64,000 nucleotides of DNA from a virus (IMGVR_UViG_3300025809_000991:62001-126000), one strand, 5' to 3'. Positions 35,828 through 44,621 are shown, counted from the first letter of the stretch. The notes: a model not told the origin generated them from the letters alone. Made by a program: numbers and translations.

Positions 35828-36485
35828 CAGGTATTTGATTATTATATGTGCTGAATAAGTTACGAGTATGTTCAGTAGCAACACCTGTAACTAACAGTGT
35901 ACATCTTGGACCATTTCCAGCGTTTGCTGTACAATGTGGTACATTATACCAATCAAAACTGTATATTTCTCCAGCCCGATAACCAGTGTGAACAAAGTTT
36001 CCGTACTGTATAAAGTGACCTGGCTCCCAATCGTTTAGCATTACCATAAATCTATAAACACTGTGCGGATCTGCTTTGTTCCATTTTTCTAATTTATCAA
36101 TGTGTAAGTTCCAAACTTGACCAGGATGTTGTATGTGTACACGACTTTGTATCGGCTTCTCACCTTCTACTAGTCCTAATGCATCTGTCATATGTTGAAA
36201 TACAGGATGCAATTGGTATTCTAAATTAGTTAAACTAAGTCTAGGATCTGCACCTGCTCGCATTAGATCATACTCTTCTGACTCAATGTCTGGACTTGTG
36301 CCATCTATTGGATTACGGTTACGCCATGTAATAGCTGTACTACTTTTTACAACAGTTTCTAGTTCTTTTTGCCATTGTCCAATAAAACGCCCGGCATAGC
36401 GCATTGAATCGTATGCCGGGTCCATTTTAAATGAGTCATAATGATAGCTTGTACGAGGCTTCAATTTGTCCCAATTGCTGTTCAT
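35823..36485 (-). CDS. Fe(II)/2-oxoglutarate oxygenase-like protein (DSBH fold)
   Basis: NLHIDKL gives H128 and D130, YRFMVMLNDW and HFIQYGNF the following strands, AGEIYSFDWYNVPHCTANAG the strand with the distal H184, and GPRCTLLVTG the Arg strand (R194). This is the clearest oxygenase-like sequence of the window and resembles Asp/Asn hydroxylase-type proteins seen in marine phages. It overlaps tctC by one base, so it is co-transcribed with the transporter genes. Substrate unknown. Confidence 0.72.
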   Translation of the reverse strand: MNSNWDKLKPRTSYHYDSFKMDPAYDSMRYAGRFIGQWQKELETVVKSSTAITWRNRNPIDGTSPDIESEEYDLMRAGADPRLSLTNLEYQLHPVFQHMTDALGLVEGEKPIQSRVHIQHPGQVWNLHIDKLEKWNKADPHSVYRFMVMLNDWEPGHFIQYGNFVHTGYRAGEIYSFDWYNVPHCTANAGNGPRCTLLVTGVATEHTRNLFSTYNNQIPV

Positions 36486-37549
36486 TACTTAACCAAATCT
36501 GCTTTATAGATACTTTTAAGTCCTAGTGCTTCACTGTTAAACTTAACTAAGTTCTTGAGAGCATCTTCAGTAATAAAGCCCATCAATGTGTCACGCATTT
36601 GGTCACCTTGTTCTCCAATAAACCATTCGTAATTGCCGTTCTTTGCTTCAATAGCAGCCATACTTTTAGGATCATTATCTAATGCTGTCATTGCCGCACG
36701 TAAACGATCACGAAGTTCTGGATTGCCTTTGTTAATCCAAATTGCTTTTTGTAAACCGTCACGGAAACTTTTTACAAGTACATACGCATCATAAAACTCT
36801 CCACTTGGTGCTACACCCCAACGTGCTTCAAATAATTGTTCTACTTGATATCCTGCTGGGTAGTTTGTATCGTCACTGTGTGTTCCAGTTGCTGGATCAA
36901 GTAGACCATGATGGAACCATAACTCTGCATTTTCATCTGGCTCTACGTGTTTTTGATATGTTGCTGGGTTCTCACGAGTACCGTTTAGATCTCCACGTTT
37001 AAATGCTAAACGTCTTTCACTACCACTCATGCCTTTAACCCATACTACATTTTCTTTAAAGCATTGAATATATTCGTCTACACTCTTGTCTGGTCCGCAT
37101 AACATAAGTGTCATAGCAAATGCTTCTGGCACCATTCCTGAACCTGCTGGAAAACGTGGCTTACTCATGTCATCGCCAATACGTTTACCTGCGATAATAT
37201 TTAAGTTCATAAGTGCAATTGATTCATACTCTGCGTAATCATAAGCTACATCCTCTTGTAAGAAACTAACACCGTTACCACCGTGTGATACCATAATAGT
37301 ATTCTCATCAAAGCGTAAATTATTATGATACTCATTAAATCCTGGAATGTCACGAGCACCTGGAATTAATCGTAATGTAATTTTTTCACCTAAGTGTTTT
37401 TCAAGTTCTTTCTTTACAATCTCTGCCCATACAGTTGTGCCTTGACCAGGCTTCTGTGGTACTACCATTGTGATTTCAGCAAATGCTACTGTAGCGATTG
37501 CCAGTGACGCAACTGCGCCTAATACTAAATTTCTGATTTTCATTTTCAT
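36485..37549 (-). CDS. tctC: TctC-like periplasmic substrate-binding protein
   Basis: A cleavable signal peptide is visible (KMKIRNLVLGAVASLAIAT, cleavage likely after AFA near residue 24), followed by ITMVVPQKPGQGTTVWAEIV, the opening of the Bug/TctC family that binds carboxylates in the periplasm for tripartite tricarboxylate transporters. The body is diverged and somewhat longer than usual (354 residues). Together with the TctA-like permease directly upstream in the same operon it could let an infected cell import a carboxylate. The ligand cannot be predicted. A viral origin for such a pair is unusual but in line with other phage-borne uptake genes. Confidence 0.8.
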   Translation of the reverse strand: MKMKIRNLVLGAVASLAIATVAFAEITMVVPQKPGQGTTVWAEIVKKELEKHLGEKITLRLIPGARDIPGFNEYHNNLRFDENTIMVSHGGNGVSFLQEDVAYDYAEYESIALMNLNIIAGKRIGDDMSKPRFPAGSGMVPEAFAMTLMLCGPDKSVDEYIQCFKENVVWVKGMSGSERRLAFKRGDLNGTRENPATYQKHVEPDENAELWFHHGLLDPATGTHSDDTNYPAGYQVEQLFEARWGVAPSGEFYDAYVLVKSFRDGLQKAIWINKGNPELRDRLRAAMTALDNDPKSMAAIEAKNGNYEWFIGEQGDQMRDTLMGFITEDALKNLVKFNSEALGLKSIYKADLVK

Positions 37550-37552
37550 CTC

Positions 37553-39004
37553 CTATACAAAATCAATACGTGCTTTATTAAAAAATATTCCCCAAATTGC
37601 GGCTGCAATTGCTAGGGTTATGAATACAGCTGGTAGTGGTTTTAGTAGCAAATCTTGCCACCCATAACCAAATGTATCAAACTGTACCCAACTTGATTCT
37701 AATCTAGCACTAAGAATAAAACCAATCAAGAAGCTCACTCTACTGAACTTCAGATACTTCATTGCCATGCCTACAACACAACAAATAGCTAACATAGCAT
37801 AATCATCTATCATGCCTGTGTACTGTGTACTAGCCCAAACTAAACTTGCTAGTATAGGCCAGAAGTAATACTTAAACGGAAGGTTTGTTATATACACTGC
37901 ATACTTGATAAACCCATAACTAATAGGCAGTATGAGTAACAAACTCCACAAGTAACTACTGAGTAGTACATCAAAAAATCTTTGATCTTCTAGTACACTT
38001 GGTGTACCTAGCTCAAGTCCAACATACATCAACAGTCCCATTACTATAACTTCAAATGGTGCGCCAGGGATACCAAACAACACTGTAGGAACATAACTGG
38101 TTGCCTTTTGTGCATTGTTTGCACCTTCACAACCTATTACTCCTCTAACATGACCTTGTCCAACATTTTCTCCATCACGTTTTCCAAGTGCAACAGTTTG
38201 GCTATATGCAAACCAATCAGCAATTGCTCCGCCTATGCCTGGTACTAGTCCGATAAAGCCTCCTATTAGACCTCCACGTAATCCATCCCACTTATAACGC
38301 CAAGTGTCTCGAACACCTTGTATTAGTTGTTCAACAATAACACCATTAGTTAATTTTATCTTTTCTGCTCGCATACGATATGCACTTACTAGTTCTGGAA
38401 ATGCTAACACTCCTGCCATTAATGGTATTATTTGTACACCTGCTCCAAGATATTCCCAATCCATAGTCCAACGTACACTAGCAGTATTTGGATCCATACC
38501 AATATGCCCAACAGCAACGCCAGCAACTAATGCTACAGCGCCACGGAACCAATACTTACTACTAACAAATATAACACAAGTCATAGCAAATATCAAGAAC
38601 GAAAACATTTCTGCTGTACCAAAATACAGTACAATTTTAGTATAGTAAGGCAGAAACAAGAACACAGCCAAGCCCCATATTAATCCGTTTATCCAACTTG
38701 TACTAATTGCAGCACTAAGTGCTCTAGCGGCTTCACCTCTTCTTGACATTGGAAATCCATCTACCATAGTAGCGGCGGCACCGCCTGCTCCTGGTATATT
38801 CATAACAACACCGCAAAATGTATCTCCTATACTGCTAGTAACTACAATGGCTGTAGTAAACACAACTAGCATGTAAGGATCTTCAAAGTAGCCTACAAAA
38901 CTGTAAACTGCAATCAGTCCAGTTGTAGCACCAGCCACAGGAACGAGCCCTACGAAAAATCCGTAAAACACACCTAATAATAATACAACAATGTAATAGT
39001 CCAT
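37553..39004 (-). CDS. tctA: TctA-like tripartite tricarboxylate transporter permease
   Basis: A 483-residue protein with about eleven hydrophobic segments. Typical TctA phrases are GLVPVAGATTGLIAVYSF near the start, VVMNIPGAGGAAATMVDGFP, and GGFIGLVPGIGGAIADWFAY in the middle, the two glycine-rich repeats of the family. TctA is the large membrane subunit and uses a cation gradient. The small subunit TctB, normally encoded between tctC and tctA, is absent: the genes are 3 bases apart. The ATG at 39004 has no Shine-Dalgarno within normal distance, see the hairpin feature. Confidence 0.87.
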   Translation of the reverse strand: MDYYIVVLLLGVFYGFFVGLVPVAGATTGLIAVYSFVGYFEDPYMLVVFTTAIVVTSSIGDTFCGVVMNIPGAGGAAATMVDGFPMSRRGEAARALSAAISTSWINGLIWGLAVFLFLPYYTKIVLYFGTAEMFSFLIFAMTCVIFVSSKYWFRGAVALVAGVAVGHIGMDPNTASVRWTMDWEYLGAGVQIIPLMAGVLAFPELVSAYRMRAEKIKLTNGVIVEQLIQGVRDTWRYKWDGLRGGLIGGFIGLVPGIGGAIADWFAYSQTVALGKRDGENVGQGHVRGVIGCEGANNAQKATSYVPTVLFGIPGAPFEVIVMGLLMYVGLELGTPSVLEDQRFFDVLLSSYLWSLLLILPISYGFIKYAVYITNLPFKYYFWPILASLVWASTQYTGMIDDYAMLAICCVVGMAMKYLKFSRVSFLIGFILSARLESSWVQFDTFGYGWQDLLLKPLPAVFITLAIAAAIWGIFFNKARIDFV

Positions 39005-39014
39005 AGAAATACAA

Positions 39015-39036
39015 CAGCTAGAATCTAGCTGCTCCT
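39015..39036 (-). promoter_or_regulatory. Shine-Dalgarno plus hairpin positioning the tctA start
   Basis: On the - strand AGGAG (39036-39032) is followed directly by CAGCTAG-ATT-CTAGCTG (39031-39015), a perfect 7-bp stem with a 3-base loop, then 10 bases and the ATG at 39004. The linear spacing of 27 is too long for initiation; with the stem folded it becomes 10. T4 gene 38 is a known case of this arrangement. Confidence 0.6.
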
Positions 39037-39105
39037 TAAATTAAAAATATTGGGGGTTATATTACTGAACTTCTTTTTGATCAGAGCGTTAGCAATATTG
39101 TATAC

Positions 39106-39786
39106 TTATTTAGTCCGCCACACAAAATACATTCTGTTCTTGTGTGAATCTGTTCTTAAATCTAATATGTCAACGTTAAGCTGACTAGCACAGTTAACAA
39201 CAAAGTTACTATCCCATGGATAAAAGCTAATCCAATTACTTTCGTCTGCTTCATGTGGTAAGCCTGGATTAACTCTAAAAAACATAACAGCACCAGGATT
39301 GCACAAACTAACAGCATGTTCTAGTTCTGCAAATATTTTATCAGTACTACCAAAATTAATACTACCCAGTGCTAGTGTTGCATCAAACTTTTGAGATGGT
39401 CTATAATCTAGTAATTTTACTTTTACATCTGATTTATCGTTATACGGATCAATGCCTACTAAATTATCTATTTTGCCTTTAAACTCGTGATATCCACACC
39501 CAATATCTAACACTGCTCTAGGCTTTAATTTGTTTACTTCGTCAATTAATGTAAGCCCACTGTACTTGTATTTTTTCATTTCACTTTGCCATACATTGCA
39601 AAAGTAATGACTTAGTACCTTATCATCAATTCTGTCTACTAGTTCACCAATGGTGTCATAGTCTACATCGTCAATTTCTACATCAAACGTACCTTGTATG
39701 GCTTGCTTTAATGTTAATCGTTGTCGCAATAATTGTGGACTAGTATGTATTAGCTCTTCTAATTTATAAAGAATTTTATGGTTCAT
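39106..39786 (-). CDS. Class I SAM-dependent methyltransferase
   Basis: AVLDIGCGYHEFKGKIDNL is motif I with the glycine loop and LVGIDPY the acidic strand end at the ribose site; ATLALGSINFGS and the later FFRVNPG strand continue the Rossmann fold. The first 70 residues are helical. There is no DNA-type SPPY motif. Related proteins occur in marine T4-like phages next to nucleotide genes; a small molecule or protein target is likely. It overlaps thyA by one base and lies 69 bases upstream of the tctA ribosome site. Confidence 0.7.
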   Translation of the reverse strand: MNHKILYKLEELIHTSPQLLRQRLTLKQAIQGTFDVEIDDVDYDTIGELVDRIDDKVLSHYFCNVWQSEMKKYKYSGLTLIDEVNKLKPRAVLDIGCGYHEFKGKIDNLVGIDPYNDKSDVKVKLLDYRPSQKFDATLALGSINFGSTDKIFAELEHAVSLCNPGAVMFFRVNPGLPHEADESNWISFYPWDSNFVVNCASQLNVDILDLRTDSHKNRMYFVWRTK

Positions 39787-40682
39787 TATACCGCCATTGG
39801 TGCTTTAATAGTTGGCATTGGATCATATCCTACAAGATTATAATCACTTGGTTTAGTAGCTAGTAATTCTTCTAGTGTACTGAACTCTGGCATCTCTAGT
39901 ATAGGACCATCCGCAGGTGTACGTTCTAGTTGTTGCTTTACTTGCTCCATGTGGTTATTGTATATGTGGCAATCGCCGCCAGTCCATATAAATGTACCTA
40001 CTTCTAAATCACATATTTGCGCTAGCATGTGAGTAAGCAAACTATAACTAGCAATGTTAAACGGCACTCCCAAGAACATGTCAGCACTACGCTGATACAA
40101 TTGACAACTTAGTTTGCCGTTCATTACCCTAAACTGTGCCAGTGTATGACAAGGAGGCAACGTCATTTTATCAAGTTGATTAGGGTTCCAAGCACTTAGT
40201 ATAATACGTCTACTATCTGGATTAGTTTTAATCTCATTAATGATCCAGCTAATCTGATCTGTACCTTTAAGGTGTGGTGTACTAACCCAATACTCTCCGT
40301 CGAAGTTACGCCATTGATGTCCATATACTGGACCAAGAACTTTATAGTCTTGATCGTCATCTTTTACATAGCCTAATTCTTTTGCTTGTTTGTTAGCGTT
40401 GGCAGTCCAGATGGTATTCTTATCCGACAGTTGTTCTCGATCTTTCTCAAATGTGATCTCTGCTAATCTACGTTCATCTGTATTGCCTTCTAAGAACCAT
40501 AACAGCTCTCCTACTACACTCTTCCATGCTAGTTTCTTTGTTGTTACGGCTGGAAAATTACTGTAAGATAATGGAACCCGCATCTGGTATCCAAAAATAG
40601 TACGAGTGCCAACGCCAGTACGGTCATTGACATCTTCTCCGTCATCCATAATACATTGTAGTGCTTCTAAATATTGGTACAT
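39786..40682 (-). CDS. thyA: Thymidylate synthase
   Basis: Makes dTMP from dUMP with methylene-tetrahydrofolate. All hallmarks are present: RTGVGTRTIFGYQMR near the start, the catalytic LPPCHT, YQRSADMFLGVPFNIA and a D-H-Y-type nucleotide site (DCHIYNNHMEQ). Its 298 residues fit the family. A DHFR gene is encoded about 600 bases upstream in the same operon, so the pair regenerates the folate it consumes. Its ATG overlaps the stop of the small frame upstream. Confidence 0.96.
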   Translation of the reverse strand: MYQYLEALQCIMDDGEDVNDRTGVGTRTIFGYQMRVPLSYSNFPAVTTKKLAWKSVVGELLWFLEGNTDERRLAEITFEKDREQLSDKNTIWTANANKQAKELGYVKDDDQDYKVLGPVYGHQWRNFDGEYWVSTPHLKGTDQISWIINEIKTNPDSRRIILSAWNPNQLDKMTLPPCHTLAQFRVMNGKLSCQLYQRSADMFLGVPFNIASYSLLTHMLAQICDLEVGTFIWTGGDCHIYNNHMEQVKQQLERTPADGPILEMPEFSTLEELLATKPSDYNLVGYDPMPTIKAPMAV

Positions 40683-40858
40683 TAATCTTCTATCCTTTGC
40701 CAGTGTAACCCACCATCTTGTGGAAGTTTTCCTCGGTACTCAACTCCTGTTTCTTCGTCTATTAGACGCCATTTAGTTGGACATTTTGTAACTACTTTAA
40801 GTTCTACTGCCATGTCTATAGCAGGTACTATAGTACCATCTTGAAGTGTTCTATTCAC
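40682..40858 (-). CDS. 58-residue protein between kinase and thyA
   Basis: An open frame fills the space between two genes. It starts at GTG 40858, 3 bases after the kinase stop, and its TAA overlaps the thyA ATG. The product is globular in composition (DMAVELKVVTKCPTKWRLID, then YRGKLP and HWQRIED), unlike random AT-rich translation. The coupling on both sides supports translation. An in-frame ATG at 40813 is an alternative start. No family recognised. Confidence 0.6.
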   Translation of the reverse strand: MNRTLQDGTIVPAIDMAVELKVVTKCPTKWRLIDEETGVEYRGKLPQDGGLHWQRIED

Positions 40859-40861
40859 TCT

Positions 40862-41293
40862 TTATTCTTTCTTATTATTAATACTCATCCAACGCTGTAC
40901 TACTGGCATTAGTTGTTCATGTGCGTTGTCAAACCATTTCTCAACATGGTAGTCTACAAGCTCAGGTGTTTCAAACATATCATTCGTATCTTCAAATCTA
41001 CCTCGAGAAATAGTATCCATCCACACTGTGTAGTCAGGATTAAACTCCATACGTGTAAGGTGTGTTGGACAAACAAAGTCAGCAACAGCAATCTTACCTG
41101 CCATAACTACACCATCTGCCAAGTATTTTATTCTTGATGCTTGTCTGTTTCGACCTTCAAGACTAAAGTCCCAGTCGTTATATTGTGTTCTAACTGCGTC
41201 AGCATTTATGTGTACACCGCCAATTAGCTCTGCGAAAGGTTTTGCCAGTGTACTTTTGCCACTACCAGGCAATCCAAATATTAATATCTTCAA
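40862..41293 (-). CDS. P-loop kinase resembling APS kinase
   Basis: LIFGLPGSGKSTLA (residues 4-17) is a Walker A motif, followed by GGVHINADAVRTQYNDWDFS, close to the INAD-x-(I/V)R substrate strand of adenylylsulfate kinases, and RIKYLADGV, equivalent to the RI-x-x-xA segment. At 143 residues it is shorter than CysC (about 200) and lacks part of the lid. APS kinase makes PAPS, the donor of sulfotransferases, which would fit the three sulfotransferase-like genes; a polynucleotide or nucleoside kinase role is also possible. Confidence 0.62.
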   Translation of the reverse strand: MKILIFGLPGSGKSTLAKPFAELIGGVHINADAVRTQYNDWDFSLEGRNRQASRIKYLADGVVMAGKIAVADFVCPTHLTRMEFNPDYTVWMDTISRGRFEDTNDMFETPELVDYHVEKWFDNAHEQLMPVVQRWMSINNKKE

Positions 41294-41763
41294 CGTTTAC
41301 TCCATACATCAACATAAACATCGCCTTGAAATTGACTTGATGTTAGACTATAGTTTTCTTGAATCAGTGTACTTGGTAAAAATGTGTCACAATTGTAATT
41401 GCCTTTGATTTGGCTTAAATGGAACTCGTCAATATAGTCCATCATACCTTCAATCAATCTAGCACCACCAATAATCCATACATCTTGTTCAGCATCCATC
41501 GACGATAGACGGCGGCGTAAGTCACTGATTGATAATACATCAACCTTAGCAAGTATATCAGAACTAGAAACAACAACATTGACACGATTGGACAACGGCT
41601 TGACGGGTAAACTATCCCATGTTGCCTTGCCCATTACTATAGTATGATTTAATGTTGATGCTTTAAACCATTTTAGGTCAGCAGGGTTGTGTGGCCAAGG
41701 AAGGGCACCGGATTTACCGATGCCCCAATTTTCATCACACGCTAGTATCGCTCGGATCATCAT
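41290..41763 (-). CDS. folA: Dihydrofolate reductase
   Basis: NADPH-dependent reduction of dihydrofolate, needed with thymidylate synthase. ILACDENWGIGKSGALPW is the Met20-loop start, DLKWFK the substrate helix with its acidic residue, VMGKATWDSLP the NADPH site and VWIIGGARL the second glycine motif. The 157-residue length is normal. The N-terminal part overlaps the end of the gene upstream by about 29 bases, and the stop region overlaps the kinase start (ATGA). Confidence 0.93.
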   Translation of the reverse strand: MMIRAILACDENWGIGKSGALPWPHNPADLKWFKASTLNHTIVMGKATWDSLPVKPLSNRVNVVVSSSDILAKVDVLSISDLRRRLSSMDAEQDVWIIGGARLIEGMMDYIDEFHLSQIKGNYNCDTFLPSTLIQENYSLTSSQFQGDVYVDVWSKR

Positions 41764-42067
41764 CTTTTTCCTTGTTTAATAATTTTTCTGTAAGACCACG
41801 TACTTCAGCTTCTAGTTTATTATAGTCAATGACTATTTCTAAATCTTGAACTGGGCTTTGGTAATCTTCAGCCAAATCATCTACAGCAGCTAAAATGAAA
41901 AGGATTATGTTATCCTCTTCAATGTCTCTAATATCTTCACCTTCGAAGATAACTCTATCTCCGTTTTCCAATACTAGTATAAGACGTTCAATGTAGTCTA
42001 GTGGAACATTACCAATGTCAACATCACGTATTATATTCTGAAAAGTGCGATCCTTTTTACGTATTGG
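41735..42067 (-). CDS. Conserved phage-type protein, function unknown
   Basis: About 110 residues; I prefer the GTG at 42067, which overlaps the end of the AT-hook gene, over a start at 42097. The core (TFQNIIRDVDIGNVPLDYIE, then LILVLENGDRVIFEG) has alternating strands with a D/E-rich second half (GEDIRDIEEDNII) and a charged tail. It resembles a family that I associate with marine T4-like phages near the thyA region, without known role. Composition suggests a soluble protein that may bind another protein. Confidence 0.6.
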   Translation of the reverse strand, partial: PIRKKDRTFQNIIRDVDIGNVPLDYIERLILVLENGDRVIFEGEDIRDIEEDNIILFILAAVDDLAEDYQSPVQDLEIVIDYNKLEAEVRGLTEKLLNKEKDDDPSDTSV

Positions 42068-42713
42068 CACTAACAGTTGCCTTCTTAGGACGCCCACGCT
42101 TTGGCTTTAAGTCAGGAGCCATATCGTATGCTTCATCTCTAAGACGTTCTGCTTCTGCTAAAAAAGTATCAGCTTGGCTTAATAAATTTTTGGCAATAGA
42201 TGTTTCGTCCAATACTTGCTCACTAGTATTAACCGCTTGGTCAATAGTTTGTGTTGGATCAAATGTGGTTTGCGTCCGTGGCGGAGAGTCAGTATCATCT
42301 ACCATTGAATTAGCAATATCACGTTCACTCATACCAGATGATTGCTTACGAACGATATGATTGATATCACTTAACTTGACACTAGTATGATTATTTGGTG
42401 TCATGTTAATTTGATCTGTTGGATACTTTTTCAAGTAACCTTTATCATGAAGTCGTTTAAGCATATTTTCACCATCACTAAACAAACTACGATGCGCAAT
42501 TTGATAAAATTCAATTGCATCTTGTGCTTCAGGTGATTGTACTACTCGTACTACATCATCGTGTTCCATATCTGGAAGACGTTCAGTTTCTACAATAAGA
42601 CAGTTTTTGTCATCAATGACATTTCCTCTTTCATCGTAGATTTCACGGAAAACTACAACACACTTTAGTCCAGTATTAGCAATTTTTCCTATATGTTTCA
42701 TATTCTTCGCCAT
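42057..42713 (-). CDS. AT-hook-containing protein, function unknown
   Basis: 218 residues. The N-terminal 75 residues form a beta-rich domain (KCVVVFREIYDERGNVID, CLIVETERLPD). The middle is low-complexity and polar, a long helix follows (LLSQADTFLAEAERLRDEAY), and the end carries KPKRGRPKK, a classic AT-hook that binds the minor groove of AT-rich DNA. A second, weaker RGRP occurs in the gene at 58365. A role in DNA binding, replication or transcription control is likely but not defined. The previous gene stops 12 bases upstream. Confidence 0.62.
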   Translation of the reverse strand: MAKNMKHIGKIANTGLKCVVVFREIYDERGNVIDDKNCLIVETERLPDMEHDDVVRVVQSPEAQDAIEFYQIAHRSLFSDGENMLKRLHDKGYLKKYPTDQINMTPNNHTSVKLSDINHIVRKQSSGMSERDIANSMVDDTDSPPRTQTTFDPTQTIDQAVNTSEQVLDETSIAKNLLSQADTFLAEAERLRDEAYDMAPDLKPKRGRPKKATVSANT

Positions 42714-42725
42714 TGGGATGCCTCC

Positions 42726-43019
42726 TTACTGTGCTTCCGTTGTTGGAGCAGCAGCATCAGCTTCAGCTGATTCTCCGTCACCTTGTTGTTCTTGGACACT
42801 TTGGATAAATGCCGCAAGACGGTTGAATACTGTTCCAACCTGTGCCGCTTCTGCCGCACGAAATGCGCCACGTGATACAGCAACGTCAATTACTTGCGCC
42901 GCATTTTGTAGATCAGCAACGCCCAGTGTTACTGGTTCTGCTTGTTCTACTTCTGGTAGTTCAGGTGTCGCACCATCTGTTGTGATTGGCTCTTCAGCTG
43001 TTTGGTTTTCATTAGTCAT
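42726..43019 (-). CDS. Small acidic protein, conserved phage type
   Basis: 97 residues: disordered acidic ends (Glu/Thr/Pro at the front, Ala/Glu at the back) around a helical core with LGVADLQNAAQVIDVAVSRG and AAEAAQVGTVFNRLAAFIQS. Cores of this type (V-D-L-x6-I-x-VA-x-x-RGAF) are, to my knowledge, common in marine T4-like phages. No activity is known. AGGAG lies close upstream of the ATG. Confidence 0.65.
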   Translation of the reverse strand: MTNENQTAEEPITTDGATPELPEVEQAEPVTLGVADLQNAAQVIDVAVSRGAFRAAEAAQVGTVFNRLAAFIQSVQEQQGDGESAEADAAAPTTEAQ

Positions 43020-43058
43020 ATTATTCTCCTATATTGACTTACTTTATTATATACGCAT

Positions 43059-43340
43059 TTATTTATCATTGTCAGAAGACATGCTCATCTTATACGCAAT
43101 TATGGTAGAGTAAAATGCTTCACCATCAGTGGGTTTTTCAAACCAAAACTGATACAATTTACTCTTTAAACTTTTTATATGATAGAAACCTTGGCAACCA
43201 TTAAAATCTAAACTGTCAATGTCAGGAGTATCATCAAACTCTACAACGTACCGATGTTTCATCATAGCTGAAATTATACGTGTATCTAACATCATCATGT
43301 CTTGTTCGCTCAAGGCATATTTTTGTTTTATTATCTTCAT
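43059..43340 (-). CDS. Hypothetical protein
   Basis: 93 residues, with a helical start rich in Met (LSEQDMMMLDTRIISAMMKH), then strands (RYVVEFDDTPD, FYHIKSLKSKLYQFWFE). No recognised family. It begins 6 bases after the stop of the VWA/metallopeptidase gene, which suggests co-transcription with it. Confidence 0.5.
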   Translation of the reverse strand: MKIIKQKYALSEQDMMMLDTRIISAMMKHRYVVEFDDTPDIDSLDFNGCQGFYHIKSLKSKLYQFWFEKPTDGEAFYSTIIAYKMSMSSDNDK

Positions 43341-43346
43341 TATTAT

Positions 43347-44567
43347 TTATGCTGCCTGTTTTTGTGATTGTGCTTCATAGTAAACACTTTGTCCAAATGG
43401 CGCAACAGGTTTGCTCCATGGGTTTTTAATAAGGAACATTGTATCGCAATAGTCTGGATCTCCCCAACTTTTCCAAGGTTCACCATCTGTAAACATAATA
43501 AACTGATCTGGCTCAATACCACGTGCCTTCATAAAGTCCCAGTTAGGCATAAATTTAGTACCGCCACCACCAGTCATTTCGAACTCTGTAATCGAACGTC
43601 CATCGTCATCTGTAAACTCATCGTAACCGCTAACTTCTGTATCAAAGCACCAGATACGAATCTTATAGCTTTGAAACTGATCCATGATACCTTGTACTTC
43701 ACTTAGGAAGTCACGAGTATCAGTATCGCTAATTGATCCACTAACGTCTAGCGCAATAGCAATATCGATCTGTTGATCTTTTAACATGCCAGGTAGCACT
43801 ACATTGTTAAACTGGCTCTTGCGGTTAGGTGTCATAAAAGTAAAGTCGCTAGTAAGGTTGCTCTCCAGTGTAACACGGATCATTTGACGCCAGTCCATTT
43901 TAGGCTCTGTAAGTTCGCCAATCATACGGCGTATATCGCCTGGTACATTACCAGCACCTACACTTTGCGCCGCTTGTATTACAGCATTTTTAAGTTCATC
44001 TGCGATAGCCTTTGCGTCATCTTTAGTGATAGTAGGTTTGCTTTTACCGTCTTTAGTGCCGTTACCACTAGTACCATTGTCTCCATCACCTTCGATATCC
44101 AAGTGAATATCTAGTGTTTGTTGTGGAGCAACACCGTCTTTCTTTAATTGGTCATATACATTTTCAGTCCACCACTCGTCTGACTCATATTTTTTGTCAT
44201 AAAGTGGTTTAACTTTATCAATTAAACGTCCAATCTTTTCACGTACTAGCATCGCATTAATTTTATAATCGCCAGCCATGTTCCAGATTTGAGGATCACG
44301 ATCACCTCTGCGGAGAAAGTGTTCATATACACAGTGTCCAACTTCATGTCCAACTAGGAATACTGTTTCATCTAAATCTAACTTGTTAACAAACTCTGCG
44401 TTATAGTAAAAGTTACGCCCATCAACAGCGGCAGTAGTACACCAGCCGTCTGGTTCTACTTCTACTAACTGTAGACGACAGGCAATGTTACCAAAAAATG
44501 GCTGCTTAAACAGCATTTTTACACGAGCTGTTACTAGTTTTTCTTTTGCTGATTTAAAAGTTTGCAT
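43347..44567 (-). CDS. Metallopeptidase-like/VWA-like protein (DUF2201 type)
   Basis: The first half contains VGHEVGHCVYEH, a zinc-binding HExxH (H74, H78), in a metallopeptidase-like domain. The second half has ALDVSGSISDTD, the DxSxS metal site of a von Willebrand A-like domain, and MFTDGEP near the end. This two-domain layout (putative metallopeptidase plus VWA-like) is the DUF2201 family, regularly encoded beside a MoxR-type AAA ATPase, as here. The pair is thought to act as a chaperone or remodelling machine, by analogy with MoxR-VWA systems. The gene has its own promoter at 44593-44621. Confidence 0.82.
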   Translation of the reverse strand: MQTFKSAKEKLVTARVKMLFKQPFFGNIACRLQLVEVEPDGWCTTAAVDGRNFYYNAEFVNKLDLDETVFLVGHEVGHCVYEHFLRRGDRDPQIWNMAGDYKINAMLVREKIGRLIDKVKPLYDKKYESDEWWTENVYDQLKKDGVAPQQTLDIHLDIEGDGDNGTSGNGTKDGKSKPTITKDDAKAIADELKNAVIQAAQSVGAGNVPGDIRRMIGELTEPKMDWRQMIRVTLESNLTSDFTFMTPNRKSQFNNVVLPGMLKDQQIDIAIALDVSGSISDTDTRDFLSEVQGIMDQFQSYKIRIWCFDTEVSGYDEFTDDDGRSITEFEMTGGGGTKFMPNWDFMKARGIEPDQFIMFTDGEPWKSWGDPDYCDTMFLIKNPWSKPVAPFGQSVYYEAQSQKQAA

Positions 44568-44592
44568 AGTATTCTCCGGTTGTTATACATAC

Positions 44593-44621
44593 ACTATAAA
44601 CGATAATATACTGTATGTCAA
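44593..44621 (-). promoter_or_regulatory. Sigma-70-like promoter
   Basis: On the - strand TTGACA (44621-44616), 17 bases, TATAGT (44598-44593), 26 bases ahead of the VWA-gene ATG. Seven-base arms of an inverted repeat, ACATACA and TGTATGT, lie at 44587-44593 and 44612-44618 and touch both promoter boxes, which might make an operator. Confidence 0.75.

Noticed and set aside
43060-43067. GATAAATA on the - strand as a late promoter
   Set aside because: One mismatch, and about 40 bases from the next start rather than 23-28. It also overlaps the end of a gene, so chance is likely.
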